Source of the DNA: Microtetraspora sp. NBRC 13810
GTDB lineage: Bacteria; Actinomycetota; Actinomycetes; Streptosporangiales; Streptosporangiaceae
Assembly: GCF_030268685.1 (NCBI RefSeq)
Contig: NZ_BSRQ01000022.1
Coordinates: forward strand, 98,762 to 162,761
Reading direction: 5' to 3'
DNA: 64,000 bases
How positions within the stretch are numbered: the first letter of the stretch is position 1; each line of letters starts with the position of its first letter. A model generated the notes under the pieces. The model had not been told where the DNA came from. It did not search any database and worked only from the letters and a program-made list of their open reading frames with translations. Below, piece after piece: positions 25,891 to 35,581 of this stretch. The translations under genes and the position numbers were made by a program.

Positions 25891-26859
25891 ATGGACATCC
25901 TGACCGGTGCCCTCCGGGCCGGTTTCTCCGTCGACGCGGCGTACTTCTGCCTCGCCGCCATCGGGCTCAACGTGCAGTTCGGGTACGCGGGCCTGATCAA
26001 CTTCGGGCAGGCCGGGTTCCTCGCCGTCGGCGCGTACGGGTTCGCGGTGGGGTCCGTCTGGCTCGGGCTGCCGTTCTTCACCGCGATCGGCCTCGGCCTG
26101 CTGTGCAGCGTCGCGCTGGGGCTGGTGCTCGGCCTGCCGACGCTGCGCCTGCGGGCGGACTATCTCGCCATCGCGACCATCGCCGCCGCGGAGGTCCTGC
26201 GGCTCTTCTTCGGCGCGGCCTTCCAGGACGTCTTCCACGGGCGGGACGGCATCTCCGGCTTCTCCGCCGCGTTCCAGGCGGCCAACCCCTTCCACCAGCC
26301 GTTCCTCGGTTACCGGCCGGCCGACCTGTGGGTCATGACGGTCGGCTGGGGGCTGGTGGTGATCGTCAGCGTCTTCGTCTGGTCGATCATGCGCGGGCCG
26401 TGGGGCCGGGTGCTCAAGGCGATCCGCGAGGACGAGGACGCGGTGCGCAGCCTGGGGAAGAACGTCTACGCCTTCAAGATGCAGGCGCTGGCGATCGGCG
26501 GCCTCATCGGCGCGCTGGGCGGATTCATCGTCGCGCTGGGCCAGAACTCCGTGCAACCGGACAACTTCAGCTTCGACCTGACGTTCATCGTGTGCACCAT
26601 GCTCGTCCTCGGCGGCGCGGCCCGGATCATGGGCCCGATCGTGGGCGCGGTCGCCTTCTGGGCCTGCCTCTCCCTGGTCAGCGGGATCCTGGGCGCTCTG
26701 ACCGAGGGGCGGGACCCGGTCATCCCCGCCTGGCTGATGACCGCCGACCAGATCGGCACGGTCAGGTTCGTGCTGGTGGGCGTGGCCCTGGTGGTGTTGA
26801 TGATCTATCGGCCGCAAGGAATCTTCGGAGATCGTAAGGAGATGGCGCTCCATGCCTGA
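25891..26859 (+). CDS. livM: LivM-type ABC permease
   Basis: A 322-residue permease, partner of LivH. It shows AAIGLNVQFGYAGLINFGQAGFLAVGAYG near the N-terminus, LGLPTLRLRADYLAIATIAAAEVLR, the ATPase-contact loop AIREDEDAVRSLGKNVYAFK, and IYRPQGIFG at the end. The ATG at 25891 has GAGAGGA about 7 bases upstream. The start of the LivG gene lies inside its 3' end. Confidence 0.95.
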   Translation: MDILTGALRAGFSVDAAYFCLAAIGLNVQFGYAGLINFGQAGFLAVGAYGFAVGSVWLGLPFFTAIGLGLLCSVALGLVLGLPTLRLRADYLAIATIAAAEVLRLFFGAAFQDVFHGRDGISGFSAAFQAANPFHQPFLGYRPADLWVMTVGWGLVVIVSVFVWSIMRGPWGRVLKAIREDEDAVRSLGKNVYAFKMQALAIGGLIGALGGFIVALGQNSVQPDNFSFDLTFIVCTMLVLGGAARIMGPIVGAVAFWACLSLVSGILGALTEGRDPVIPAWLMTADQIGTVRFVLVGVALVVLMIYRPQGIFGDRKEMALHA

Positions 26860-27706
26860 ACGCACCCCCGCCGCGGCCCGGTCCGGACCCGATCCGGCCG
26901 TGATCCTCCGGGTCGAGAACGTGGAGCGGCGATTCGGCGGATTCACCGCCGTCGACGTGGACCACCTGGCCATCCGGCGAGGCGAGATCACGGCGTTGAT
27001 CGGGCCGAACGGCGCGGGCAAGACCACGTTGTTCAACCTGCTGACCGGGTTCGACCGGCCGGACGCCGGCCGGTGGACGTTCGACGGCCGTCCGCTGGCG
27101 GGTGTGCCGCCGCACCGGGTCGCCCGTCTGGGCATGGTCCGCACCTTTCAGCTGACGAAGGTCCTCTCCCGGCTGACGGTGCTGGAGAACATGCGGATCG
27201 CCGCACCGGGCCAGCTCGGCGAGCGGCTCTGGCTGGCTCCGTTCAGCCTGGCGTGGGGAAGGGGCGAGAAGGAGAACACCGCCCGTGCCCGCGCGCTGCT
27301 GGCGCGGTTCCTGCTGGACGACAAGCGCGATGAACCGGCCGGCTCACTCTCCGGCGGCCAGCGGAAGCTGCTGGAGATGGCCCGCGCGCTCATGGTCGAG
27401 CCCCGGATGGTGATGCTCGACGAGCCCATGGCCGGGGTCAACCCGGCGCTCAAGCAGTCTCTGCTCGAGCACATCGTGTCCCTGCGCGACGACGGCGTCA
27501 GCGTGCTGTTCGTGGAGCACGACATGGACATGGTGCACGAGATCTCCGACCACGTCGTCGTCATGGCCCAGGGCCGCGTGATCGCCGAGGGCACCGCCCG
27601 GGAGGTCACGAAGGACGAGCGGGTGGTGACCGCCTATCTCGGGGAACGCTTCGGCGGCGACCTCGACGACGCCGCCGCGGCGCCGGGAGCGGGACGGGGC
27701 CGATGA
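26852..27706 (+). CDS. livG: LivG-type ABC ATPase
   Basis: A 284-residue ATPase of the branched-chain/aromatic-acid importer. Walker A GPNGAGKTT, family marker FQLTKVLSRLTVLENM, signature LSGGQRKLLEMARALM, Walker B MVMLDEPMAGVNP, switch His in FVEHDMDMV. The ATG overlaps the LivM stop by 8 bases, and its own stop overlaps the LivF start. The alanine-rich N- and C-terminal tails are extra to the usual family length. Confidence 0.95.
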   Translation: MPERTPAAARSGPDPAVILRVENVERRFGGFTAVDVDHLAIRRGEITALIGPNGAGKTTLFNLLTGFDRPDAGRWTFDGRPLAGVPPHRVARLGMVRTFQLTKVLSRLTVLENMRIAAPGQLGERLWLAPFSLAWGRGEKENTARARALLARFLLDDKRDEPAGSLSGGQRKLLEMARALMVEPRMVMLDEPMAGVNPALKQSLLEHIVSLRDDGVSVLFVEHDMDMVHEISDHVVVMAQGRVIAEGTAREVTKDERVVTAYLGERFGGDLDDAAAAPGAGRGR

Positions 27707-28437
27707 GCGTCACCTCTGAGCTGCTGGTCGCCGAGGACCTCGTGGCGGGGTATGTGCCGGGGGTCGACATCCTCAGGAAGGCCGGCCTCCGGTGCGACGA
27801 GGGCGAGGTGGTCGGCATCATCGGGCCCAACGGGGCGGGGAAGTCGACCCTGCTCAAGTCGCTGTTCGGTCTCGTGCCGATTCGCGGCGGGACGGTCCGG
27901 CTGCGCGGCGAGGACATCACCAACGAGCGCGCGGACACGCTCGTGGCGCGCGGCGTCGGCTTCGTCCCGCAGACCGACAACGTCTTCGCCAGCCTCTCGA
28001 TCGAGGAGAACCTCCAGATGGGCTGCTACCAGGCGCCCGCGAAGTTCGCCGCCCGGCTGGACTTCGTCGGCGACCTGTTCCCCTCACTGCTCGGCAAACG
28101 GCACCAGCCGGCCGGATCGCTGTCCGGCGGGGAACGGCAGATGGTGGCGATGGGCCGCGCGCTCATGATGGACCCCTCGGTCCTGCTGCTCGACGAGCCG
28201 TCCGCCGGGCTGTCCCCGCAGATGCAGGACGAGGTGTTCGTGCAGACCCGGAACGTCAACCGCGCCGGCGTGAGCGTCGTGATCGTCGAGCAGAACGCCC
28301 GCCGCTGCCTGGAGATCTGCGACCGGGGATACGTGCTGGACCAAGGCTCCAACGCCTTCACGGCGACGGGCCGGGAACTCGTGAACGATCCCAAGGTCGT
28401 CGAGTTGTACCTCGGCACCCTGGGGCGTGACGCATGA
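27703..28437 (+). CDS. livF: LivF-type ABC ATPase
   Basis: A 244-residue ATPase, the second of the pair. Walker A GPNGAGKST, FVPQTDNVFASLSIEENLQMG, signature LSGGERQMVAMGRALM, Walker B VLLLDEPSAGLSP, and VIVEQNARRCLEI. It closes the transporter operon; the aldehyde dehydrogenase gene begins 88 bases later, close enough for co-transcription or a separate promoter. Confidence 0.95.
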   Translation: MSVTSELLVAEDLVAGYVPGVDILRKAGLRCDEGEVVGIIGPNGAGKSTLLKSLFGLVPIRGGTVRLRGEDITNERADTLVARGVGFVPQTDNVFASLSIEENLQMGCYQAPAKFAARLDFVGDLFPSLLGKRHQPAGSLSGGERQMVAMGRALMMDPSVLLLDEPSAGLSPQMQDEVFVQTRNVNRAGVSVVIVEQNARRCLEICDRGYVLDQGSNAFTATGRELVNDPKVVELYLGTLGRDA

Positions 28438-28464
28438 CGGACCACGACATCGCGAGGTATGCGT

Positions 28465-28536
28465 ATATGGGCATGACGGATGCGGCAGATCCTATTTGTG
28501 GAACATGGCCGACGGCGGTGAGCATATGGGCATGAC
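28465..28536 (+). repeat. 13-bp direct repeat around the pathway's first start codon
   Basis: ATATGGGCATGAC occurs at 28465-28477 and again at 28524-28536, where it contains the aldehyde dehydrogenase start. The upstream copy opens a 22-codon frame (ATG 28467 to TGA 28535) that ends overlapping the real start, so it could be a leader peptide or a duplicated start region. Confidence 0.45.
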
Positions 28537-30010
28537 CACAGCGTTCGCAGATGGCATCGTCCACAACTTCGTCGGCGGCGCGTTCGCCGAGCCCGGCGCC
28601 GGGTCGCTGTTCGACAACGTCGATCCCGCCACCGGCCGGGTCGCCGGACGGGTGCACGAGGCCGACGCCGCGCTGGTGGACCGCGCCGTGCGAGCGGCAC
28701 GCGACGCGCTCGGCGGTCCGTGGTCGGCCTGGTCGGTGAACGACCGCACCGCCCTGCTCAGGCGGGCGGCCGACCGGATCGAGGAGCGCTTCGAGGAGTT
28801 CGTCGCGGCCGAGGTGCGGGACACCGGCAAACCGGTGACGCACGCCCGCGAGGTGGACGTCGCACGCGCCGTCGCCAATTTCCGCGCCTTCGCCGACGTC
28901 GTCGGGGCGGCCGGTCAGCCGTCGTTCCTGACCGAACTGGCGGACGGGCGCCGCGCGCTCAACTACGCGGTCCGCAAGCCGCTGGGCGTCGTCGCGGTGG
29001 TGGTCCCGTGGAACCTGCCGCTGCTGTTGCTGACCTGGAAGGTGGCGCCCGCGCTCGGCTGCGGCGATACCGTCGTGGTCAAGCCGAGCGAGGAGACGCC
29101 GTCGACGGCGGCCCTGCTGGCCGAGGTCCTGCGCGAGGTGGGCCTGCCCGACGGCGTCTACAACGTGGTCCACGGTTTCGGCCGGGGGTCGGCGGGCGAG
29201 TTCCTCACCACGCACCCCGGCATCGACGGGGTGACGTTCACCGGTTCGACGGCCACCGGTTCGCAGGTGATGCGATCCGTCGCCGGGCGGGTCCGGCCCG
29301 TGTCCTTCGAGCTCGGCGGCAAGAACGCGGCCGTCGTGTTCGCGGACGCCGACCTGGACGCGACCCTGGAAGGGCTCAAGCGGTCGATCTTCTCCAACAC
29401 CGGCCAGGTGTGCCTGTGCACCGAACGCGTCTACGTGCAGCGCCCGATCTTCGACGACGTCGTCAACGGGCTCGTCGCGCGGGCCAGGTCGCTCACCCTG
29501 GGCGACCCGCGCAGTGAGACGACGACGACGGGCCCGCTCATCTCCCGGGCTCACCGCGACAAGGTGCTCGGCTACTTCGGCCTGGCCGCGGAGGCGGGCG
29601 CGACGACCGTCGTCGGCGGCGGCGTCCCGTCGATGACGGAGGACCTGGCCGGCGGCTGGTGGATCGAACCCACGATCTGGGTGGGCCTGGGACAGCGGGA
29701 ACGTTCCATGCGGGAGGAGGTGTTCGGCCCGGTGGCCGGCCTGATCCCGTTCGACTCCGAGGAGGAGGCGATCGCCCTGGCCAACGACACCGACTACGGG
29801 CTCGCGTCGAGCGTGTGGACCTCCGACCTCACCCGCGGCCACCGCGTGGCGCAGGCGATGCACGTCGGCATGTCCTGGGTCAACACGTGGTTCCTGCGGG
29901 ACCTGCGCTCGCCGTTCGGCGGCATGGGCCTGTCGGGGATCGGCCGCGAGGGCGGCGAGGCGTCCCTCCACTTCTACACCGAACCGACGAATGTGTGCGT
30001 GCAACTATGA
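28526..30010 (+). CDS. nbaE: 2-aminomuconate/2-hydroxymuconate semialdehyde dehydrogenase
   Basis: A 494-residue NAD-dependent aldehyde dehydrogenase. The substrate-binding core VVPWNLPLLLLTWKVAPAL, general base Glu in FELGGKN, catalytic Cys in NTGQVCLCTERVYV and the C-terminal SPFGGMGLSGIGREGG are typical of the muconic-semialdehyde branch (DmpC/AmnC/NbaE). It oxidises 2-aminomuconate semialdehyde, the product of the decarboxylase encoded at 34578. I chose ATG 28526 (GGTGAG upstream); ATG 28532 is equally possible, and earlier ones would add unrelated residues. Confidence 0.9.
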   Translation: MGMTTAFADGIVHNFVGGAFAEPGAGSLFDNVDPATGRVAGRVHEADAALVDRAVRAARDALGGPWSAWSVNDRTALLRRAADRIEERFEEFVAAEVRDTGKPVTHAREVDVARAVANFRAFADVVGAAGQPSFLTELADGRRALNYAVRKPLGVVAVVVPWNLPLLLLTWKVAPALGCGDTVVVKPSEETPSTAALLAEVLREVGLPDGVYNVVHGFGRGSAGEFLTTHPGIDGVTFTGSTATGSQVMRSVAGRVRPVSFELGGKNAAVVFADADLDATLEGLKRSIFSNTGQVCLCTERVYVQRPIFDDVVNGLVARARSLTLGDPRSETTTTGPLISRAHRDKVLGYFGLAAEAGATTVVGGGVPSMTEDLAGGWWIEPTIWVGLGQRERSMREEVFGPVAGLIPFDSEEEAIALANDTDYGLASSVWTSDLTRGHRVAQAMHVGMSWVNTWFLRDLRSPFGGMGLSGIGREGGEASLHFYTEPTNVCVQL

Positions 30011-30798
30011 CGACGACCATCAGCGCCGCGGCGGAGCGGCTGCTGGCCGCCGCGCGAGACGGCGTACCGTGCCCCCCGGTCCGGGATCTGATCGGCGCCG
30101 GCGACCTGGACCAGGCGTACGCCGTCCAGGAGGCCGTGGCCGCCGCGCGTGAGCGGGCCGGGTCCCGGGTCGCAGGTTACAAGATCGGCCTCACCTCGAA
30201 GCCGGTGCAGGAGCAGTTCGGCGTCTTCCAGCCCGACTTCGGGCTCGTGTTCGACGACATGCTGCACTCCCACGGCGGCGAGCTGGAACGCGGCGCCTTC
30301 CTGCAGCCCCGGGTGGAGGCCGAGGTCGCGTTCGTGCTCGCGACGGACATCGAGACGCCCTCGCCGTCGGTGGCCGACGTGCTCCGCGCGACCGGCTTCG
30401 TCCTGCCGGCGATCGAGATCGTGGACTCGCGGATCGCCGGCTGGGACATCACGATCGGCGACACGATCGCCGACAACGCCTCCAGCGGCGGGGTCGTGCT
30501 CGGGACGACCCCCCGATCCCTCGACGGCCTCGACCTCGCCGAGGTCGGCATGGTGCTGGAACACGACGGCGAGGACGTCTCCCACGGCTCGGGCGCGGCG
30601 TGCATGGGATCGCCGGTCGTCGCGGCCACCTGGCTCGCGCGTGAGCTCGTCCGCCGCGGCCGGCCTCCGCGCGCCGGCGACGTCATCATGACCGGCGCGC
30701 TCGGGCCGATGGTCGACGTGCCGGGCCCCGGGCGGTTCACGGCCCGGCTGTCCGGACTCGGCCAGGTCGAGGTCACCTTCGTAGAACGGGGAAAGTGA
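30007..30798 (+). CDS. nbaH: 2-oxopent-4-enoate (2-hydroxypentadienoate) hydratase
   Basis: A 263-residue member of the MhpD/DmpE family that adds water to 2-hydroxypenta-2,4-dienoate to give 4-hydroxy-2-oxovalerate. It shows [19 protein letters not shown], the metal-ligand region [14 protein letters not shown], and [34 protein letters not shown] related gene at 32806 encodes the decarboxylase sister enzyme; the stronger YKIGLTS and DNASSGG match makes this one the hydratase, with some risk of the two being swapped. Overlaps both neighbours. Confidence 0.85.
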   Translation: MTTTISAAAERLLAAARDGVPCPPVRDLIGAGDLDQAYAVQEAVAAARERAGSRVAGYKIGLTSKPVQEQFGVFQPDFGLVFDDMLHSHGGELERGAFLQPRVEAEVAFVLATDIETPSPSVADVLRATGFVLPAIEIVDSRIAGWDITIGDTIADNASSGGVVLGTTPRSLDGLDLAEVGMVLEHDGEDVSHGSGAACMGSPVVAATWLARELVRRGRPPRAGDVIMTGALGPMVDVPGPGRFTARLSGLGQVEVTFVERGK

Positions 30799-31745
30799 TG
30801 TCCGCGCACCGGAAGGCGGGAGCCGTCGTCATCGGCTCCGGCAACATCGGAACGGATCTCATGTTCAAGGTCGAGCGGCTCTCGAAGCGGCTCTCCATGG
30901 CGGCCATGGTCGGCATCGACCCGGACTCCGACGGTCTGGCCCGGGCCCGCAGGCGGGGTGTCGCGACGACCGCGGACGGCGTCGACGGGCTGGAGGGCCT
31001 GCCCCAGTTCCACGACGCGGCGGTGATCTTCGACGCGACCTCCGCCGGAGCGCACGAACGGCATGCCGCGTTCGCGCGCCGGCACGGGAAGCTCATGATC
31101 GACCTGACGCCGGCGGCCCTGGGCCCCTACGCCGTGCCGACGGTCAACCTGGACGAGATGCACTTCGCGGACAACGTGAACATGGTGACGTGCGGCGGGC
31201 AGGCGACCATCCCCGTCGTCGCGGCCGTCGCGCGGGTCGCCCCGGTGGCCTACGCCGAGATCGTCGCGTCCATCGCGTCGCGCTCGGCCGGGCCGGGCAC
31301 CCGTGCCAACATCGACGAGTTCACCGAGACCACGAGCCGTGCGATCGAGTCCGTCGGCGGCGCCGGGGTCGGCAAGGCGATCATCATCCTCAATCCGGCC
31401 GATCCCCCCATCATCATGCGGGACACCGTCTACTGCCTGGTGGAGGACGGCGCGGACCTCGACAGGAACGCGGTGACACGGGCGGTCGGCGACATGGCCG
31501 AGCGGGTCCGTGGGTACGTCCCCGGGTACCGGCTCAAGCAGGCCATCCAGTTCGACCGGCTGACCGGCGCGTACGTCCCGGCCCTCGGCCGCGCGTTCAC
31601 CGGCACCAAGGTCTCGGTCTACCTGGAGGTGTCCGGAGCCGGCCACTACCTGCCGGAGTACGCCGGCAACCTCGACATCATGACCTCGGCGGCCCTGCGG
31701 ACGGCCGAGCGGATCCTCGAACTCCGCGAGGGGGCGGCGCTGTGA
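30798..31745 (+). CDS. nbaJ: Acetaldehyde dehydrogenase (acylating)
   Basis: A 315-residue MhpF/DmpF-type enzyme that converts acetaldehyde and CoA to acetyl-CoA with NAD. The Rossmann start [17 protein letters not shown], the catalytic Cys in [16 protein letters not shown] and the C-terminal [26 protein letters not shown] are diagnostic. It normally forms a channelling complex with the aldolase encoded next. The ATG at 30798 shares its A with the previous stop; GTG 30795 is an alternative. Confidence 0.95.
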   Translation: MSAHRKAGAVVIGSGNIGTDLMFKVERLSKRLSMAAMVGIDPDSDGLARARRRGVATTADGVDGLEGLPQFHDAAVIFDATSAGAHERHAAFARRHGKLMIDLTPAALGPYAVPTVNLDEMHFADNVNMVTCGGQATIPVVAAVARVAPVAYAEIVASIASRSAGPGTRANIDEFTETTSRAIESVGGAGVGKAIIILNPADPPIIMRDTVYCLVEDGADLDRNAVTRAVGDMAERVRGYVPGYRLKQAIQFDRLTGAYVPALGRAFTGTKVSVYLEVSGAGHYLPEYAGNLDIMTSAALRTAERILELREGAAL

Positions 31746-32809
31746 GGCTCTACATCCAGGACGTGACCCTGCGCGACGGGATGCACGCGATGGGACACGC
31801 GTACACGACCGAACACGTGCGCAGGATCGCGGCGGCCGTGGACGCGGCCGGGGTGGCCGCCGTCGAGGTCGCGCACGGTGACGGTCTCGGCGGTTCGAGC
31901 GCGAACTACGGTTTCGGCGCCCACTCCGACCTGGAGTGGATCGAGGCGGCGGCCGAGGTGCTGCGCCACGCCAGGCTCACCACGTTGCTCATCCCGGGCA
32001 TCGGCACGATCAAGGACCTGGAACGGGCGCACCGGCACGGCGTCACCAGCGTCAGGATCGCGACGCACTGCACCGAGGCCGACGTCGCGGCGCAGCACAT
32101 CGACTGGGCGCGGTCCCATGACATGGACGTCTCCGGGTTCCTCATGCTGAGTCACATGGTCGATCCCGCGACGCTCGCGGCGCAGGCCGCGCTCATGGAG
32201 TCGTACGGAGCCAACTGCGTGTACATCACCGACTCGGGGGGCCGCCTGACCGGCCGTGACGTCGCCGCCCGGGTGGACGCCTACCGTGAGGTGCTGGACC
32301 CGGCTACCGAGATCGGGATCCACGCGCACGAGAACCTCTCGCTCTCGGTGGCGAACAGCGTGACCGCCGTCGAGCACGGAGCCGTACGGGTGGACGTGGC
32401 GCTGGCCGGGCAGGGCGCGGGCGCGGGCAACTGCCCGGCGGAGCCCTTCGTGGCGGTGGCCGACCTGCTGGGCTGGCAGCACGGGTGCGACCTCTTCGCC
32501 CTTCAGGACGCGGCCGACGACATCGTCCGCCCGCTCCGCGCGCATCCCGTCAGGGTGGACCGCGAGACGCTGACGCTGGGATACGCGGGGGTGTACTCCA
32601 GCTTCCTGCTGCACGCCAGGCAGGCGGCCGGAAGGCACGGCCTCGACACGCGCGCCGTCCTGATGGAGGCGGGCCGCCGCCGGCTCGTCGGCGGCCAGGA
32701 GGACATGCTCGCCGACGTCGCCCTCGACCTGGTGGCCGCCGACGCCGCCGCCGTTGATATCGCCGTGGACGTCGCCGTTGACATCGCTGTGGACAAGGAG
32801 AACCGATGA
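31742..32809 (+). CDS. nbaI: 4-hydroxy-2-oxovalerate aldolase
   Basis: A 355-residue DmpG/MhpE/BphI-type, metal-dependent class II aldolase that cleaves 4-hydroxy-2-oxovalerate into pyruvate and acetaldehyde. Visible are the N-terminal [12 protein letters not shown], the metal ligands in [11 protein letters not shown], and [12 protein letters not shown]. The C-terminus ends in a low-complexity tail of [14 protein letters not shown] made by a 12-base DNA repeat (about 32751-32795), which is not part of the enzyme fold. It overlaps the acetaldehyde dehydrogenase, its expected partner. Confidence 0.95.
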   Translation: MRLYIQDVTLRDGMHAMGHAYTTEHVRRIAAAVDAAGVAAVEVAHGDGLGGSSANYGFGAHSDLEWIEAAAEVLRHARLTTLLIPGIGTIKDLERAHRHGVTSVRIATHCTEADVAAQHIDWARSHDMDVSGFLMLSHMVDPATLAAQAALMESYGANCVYITDSGGRLTGRDVAARVDAYREVLDPATEIGIHAHENLSLSVANSVTAVEHGAVRVDVALAGQGAGAGNCPAEPFVAVADLLGWQHGCDLFALQDAADDIVRPLRAHPVRVDRETLTLGYAGVYSSFLLHARQAAGRHGLDTRAVLMEAGRRRLVGGQEDMLADVALDLVAADAAAVDIAVDVAVDIAVDKENR

Positions 32810-33597
32810 GCCTGGAGGAGAGCGAGGTCGTACGGCTCGCGCATGAGCTGGACGACGCCCAGACGTCGGCGCGCGCGGTCACCGGCCGGCCGGAGGACTG
32901 GGACGTGGCGAGCGCGTACCGGGTGCAGCGGCACCTGGTGTCGCGCCGGCAGTCGCGCGGGGAACAGCCGGTCGGGCTCAAGCTCGGCTTCACGAGCCGG
33001 GCGAAGATGCGCCAGATGGGCGTGCACGACGTCATCGTCGGCCGGCTCACCGACGCGATGGACGTCCCCGACGGCGGGGACCTCGGCCTCGGCGGCCTGA
33101 TCCAGCCGAGGGTCGAGCCGGAGGTGGCCTTCCGCGTCGCCCGGGACGTCGACCTGGAGGACCCGCGGGCCTCCGTCGTGAACGCGGTGGACGCCGTGGC
33201 CCCCGCCCTGGAGATCATCGACTCGCGCTACCGGGACTTCCGGTTCACCTACGCGGACGTGATCGCCGACAACACGTCCGCGGCGGCGTTCGTCGTCGGG
33301 CCGTGGGCCCCCATGCGCCCGCTCGGCAACCTGGCGGTGCGGATGACCCTCGGGCCACAGACCGTAGCGGCCGGTACCACCGGAGCCATCCTCGGAGATC
33401 CCCTGCGCGGACTGCGGCTCCTGGCGGGGATCTGCCGCCGCCACGCGATCCGGATCCGGGCGGGTGACATCATCCTGGCCGGCGCGGCGACCGCGGCGGT
33501 CCCGCTGACCGAGGGCGTCGTCACCGGGCAGGTGGCCGGCCTGGGCCGGGTGTCGGTGCGGGTGACCCGGGACCGGAGCGGAGGCGGCACGTCATGA
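32806..33597 (+). CDS. nbaG: 4-oxalocrotonate decarboxylase
   Basis: A 263-residue member of the hydratase/decarboxylase family (DmpH/XylI/NbaG). It has [17 protein letters not shown], the metal-binding [14 protein letters not shown], and [32 protein letters not shown], the last with the longer Asn-Thr-Ser pattern seen in decarboxylases. It removes CO2 from 4-oxalocrotonate to give 2-oxopent-4-enoate for the hydratase. Overlaps both neighbours by four bases. Confidence 0.88.
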   Translation: MSLEESEVVRLAHELDDAQTSARAVTGRPEDWDVASAYRVQRHLVSRRQSRGEQPVGLKLGFTSRAKMRQMGVHDVIVGRLTDAMDVPDGGDLGLGGLIQPRVEPEVAFRVARDVDLEDPRASVVNAVDAVAPALEIIDSRYRDFRFTYADVIADNTSAAAFVVGPWAPMRPLGNLAVRMTLGPQTVAAGTTGAILGDPLRGLRLLAGICRRHAIRIRAGDIILAGAATAAVPLTEGVVTGQVAGLGRVSVRVTRDRSGGGTS

Positions 33598-34049
33598 CGG
33601 ATCGGCACGACGGCAGCCGTACGATCGCCGGAATCGCCCGCCCGCGCGGCAGGTTCCCGCATGTGAAGGTCGCGGGCGACCTGGTGTTCGTGTCGGGGAC
33701 CAGCTCGCGGCGGCCGGACAACACCTTCGCCGGGGTCGAGGTCGACGAGCTCGGCACGACCGACCTCGACATCCGCGCGCAGACCCGCGCGGTCATCGAG
33801 AACATCGAGCGGATCCTCGGCGAGGTCGGGGCGTCGCTGCCGGACGTTCTCCAGGTGACCGCCTATCTCACGTCCATGAACGACTTCGGCGGGTTCAACG
33901 AGGTCTACGCCGAGTTCTTCGACGAGGACGGCCCGACGCGGACCACGGTCGCGGTCCACCAGCTCCCCCACCCGCACCTGCTGATCGAGATGCAGGTGAT
34001 CGCCCGGAACCCACACCCGCACGCAACCGACCAAGGACAACGCACGTGA
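33594..34049 (+). CDS. nbaF: 2-aminomuconate deaminase (RidA/YjgF family)
   Basis: A 151-residue RidA-fold protein. [20 protein letters not shown] and [26 protein letters not shown] are the family signatures, and the placement between an oxalocrotonate decarboxylase and a 3-hydroxyanthranilate dioxygenase identifies it as the AmnD/NbaF-type deaminase that releases ammonia from 2-aminomuconate to give 4-oxalocrotonate. Confidence 0.9.
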   Translation: MTDRHDGSRTIAGIARPRGRFPHVKVAGDLVFVSGTSSRRPDNTFAGVEVDELGTTDLDIRAQTRAVIENIERILGEVGASLPDVLQVTAYLTSMNDFGGFNEVYAEFFDEDGPTRTTVAVHQLPHPHLLIEMQVIARNPHPHATDQGQRT

Positions 34050-34573
34050 CGAACGCGCTCTACCCGGCACCGATCAACTTCGCCTCGTGGATCAGTGAAC
34101 ACGAGCATCTGCTGAGGCCGCCGGTGAACAACCAGGCCATCCACACGGGCACGGACTTCATCGTCCAGGTGGTGGGCGGCCCGAACCAGCGGACCGACTA
34201 CCACGTGGATCCCTACGAGGAGTGGTTCTACCAGATCAAGGGCGACATCCACGTCGATCTCATGACGCCGGAGGGCCCGCGGACCGTGCACATCGGGGAG
34301 GGCGAGGTGTGGCTCCTCCCCGGCAATCTGCCGCACTCGCCGCAGCGTCCGCAGGAGGGCTCGATCGGGCTGGTCGTCGAACGGGTCCGGAAGGAGGGGA
34401 CGCTGGAGAAGTTCCGCTGGTACTGCCCCAACTGCGCCAACCTCGTGCACGAGGTGGAGCTCCAGGTGCGGGACATCGTCGCCGACCTCCCGCCCGTGTT
34501 CGAGGCGTTCTACCAGAGCGAGGAGGGCCGCACCTGTGGCAACTGCGGAACCGTGCACCCGGGCAAGGGCTGA
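34046..34573 (+). CDS. nbaC: 3-hydroxyanthranilate 3,4-dioxygenase
   Basis: A 175-residue cupin dioxygenase that opens the ring of 3-hydroxyanthranilate. The catalytic iron ligands are His53, Glu59 ([12 protein letters not shown]) and His97 (NLPHSPQRP); Arg49 and Arg101 are placed to bind the substrate carboxylate. A second, rubredoxin-like site is made by two CxxC pairs near the C-terminus (WYCPNCANL and RTCGNCGT), as in the bacterial enzymes. The match is full length. It is the pathway's entry enzyme. Confidence 0.97.
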   Translation: MTNALYPAPINFASWISEHEHLLRPPVNNQAIHTGTDFIVQVVGGPNQRTDYHVDPYEEWFYQIKGDIHVDLMTPEGPRTVHIGEGEVWLLPGNLPHSPQRPQEGSIGLVVERVRKEGTLEKFRWYCPNCANLVHEVELQVRDIVADLPPVFEAFYQSEEGRTCGNCGTVHPGKG

Positions 34574-34577
34574 GGCC

Positions 34578-35573
34578 GTGACCGCGAGCGGCTCCATCGA
34601 CGTGCACACGCACTACGTCCCGCGTGGCTGGCCCGACCTGGGGACGGTGGACGAGCCCGTCCCCTGGTTGCGCGTCGACTCCGAACGCGAGGCCATGATC
34701 ATGATGGGTTCCCAGGAGTTCCGCGCCATCCGCGACAACTGCTGGGACGCCGAGGTGCGCGTCGCCGAGATGGACGCCGACGGGGTGGACGTCCAGGTCC
34801 TCTCGCCGACGCCCGCGTTCTTCTCCTACGGCCGGTCCGCCGTCCAGGGGGCCAAGATCTCGGCGATCTTCAACGATCTGGCGCTCGACATCTGCGCGCC
34901 GGCCCCGCGGCGGCTGCTGCCGTTCTGCCAGGTGCCGCTCCAGGACACCGACGCGGCCTGCCGGGAGCTCGAACGGTCGATCGCCAACGGCCATCGCGGG
35001 GTCGAGATCGGGAACCACGTGGGCGACCGGGATCTGGACAGCGCGGGGATCGTGACCTTCCTGCAGCACGCGGCCTCGCTGGACGTTCCGGTGTTCGTCC
35101 ACCCGTGGGACATGGCGAAGTCGGCGCGGCTGGACCGGTGGATGGCGCAGTGGCTGACGGGGATGCCCGCCGAGACACATCTGTCGATCCTCGCCCTGAT
35201 CCTCGGCGGCGTGTTCGACCGGATCGATCCCGGCCTGCGGATCTGTTTCGCGCACGGAGGCGGTTCCTTCGCCTTCTGGGTCGGGCGGATGGACAACGCC
35301 TGGCACCAGCGCCACGACGTCATCGGGACGTCGGAGCACCCGCCGTCGCACTACCTCGGCCGCTTCTACACCGATTCGGTGGTCTTCGACCATCGGGCGC
35401 TGCGGTTACTCGTGGACACGGTCGGCGCCGACCGGGTGCTGCTCGGCAGCGACTACCCCTATCCGCTGGGAGAGCGTCCGGCCGGTCGCGTGGTGCACAC
35501 GAGCCCGCACCTCGGTGACGGCGAACGCCGGGCGATCCTGCGCGGTAACGCCGAGACCTTCCTGGGGCTCTAG
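34578..35573 (+). CDS. nbaD: 2-amino-3-carboxymuconate-6-semialdehyde decarboxylase
   Basis: A 331-residue amidohydrolase-fold decarboxylase (ACMSD). Zinc ligands: the HxH of IDVHTHYVP, His in VFVHPWDM, and Asp in LLGSDYPYPLG; the catalytic His is in CFAHGGGSFAFWVGRMDNAW. It removes CO2 from the unstable ring-opened product, keeping flux away from quinolinate and NAD synthesis and towards the dehydrogenase at 28526. The GTG at 34578 follows the dioxygenase stop by 4 bases; an earlier in-frame start would overlap that gene. Confidence 0.96.
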   Translation: MTASGSIDVHTHYVPRGWPDLGTVDEPVPWLRVDSEREAMIMMGSQEFRAIRDNCWDAEVRVAEMDADGVDVQVLSPTPAFFSYGRSAVQGAKISAIFNDLALDICAPAPRRLLPFCQVPLQDTDAACRELERSIANGHRGVEIGNHVGDRDLDSAGIVTFLQHAASLDVPVFVHPWDMAKSARLDRWMAQWLTGMPAETHLSILALILGGVFDRIDPGLRICFAHGGGSFAFWVGRMDNAWHQRHDVIGTSEHPPSHYLGRFYTDSVVFDHRALRLLVDTVGADRVLLGSDYPYPLGERPAGRVVHTSPHLGDGERRAILRGNAETFLGL

Positions 35574-35581
35574 CGCACCGG

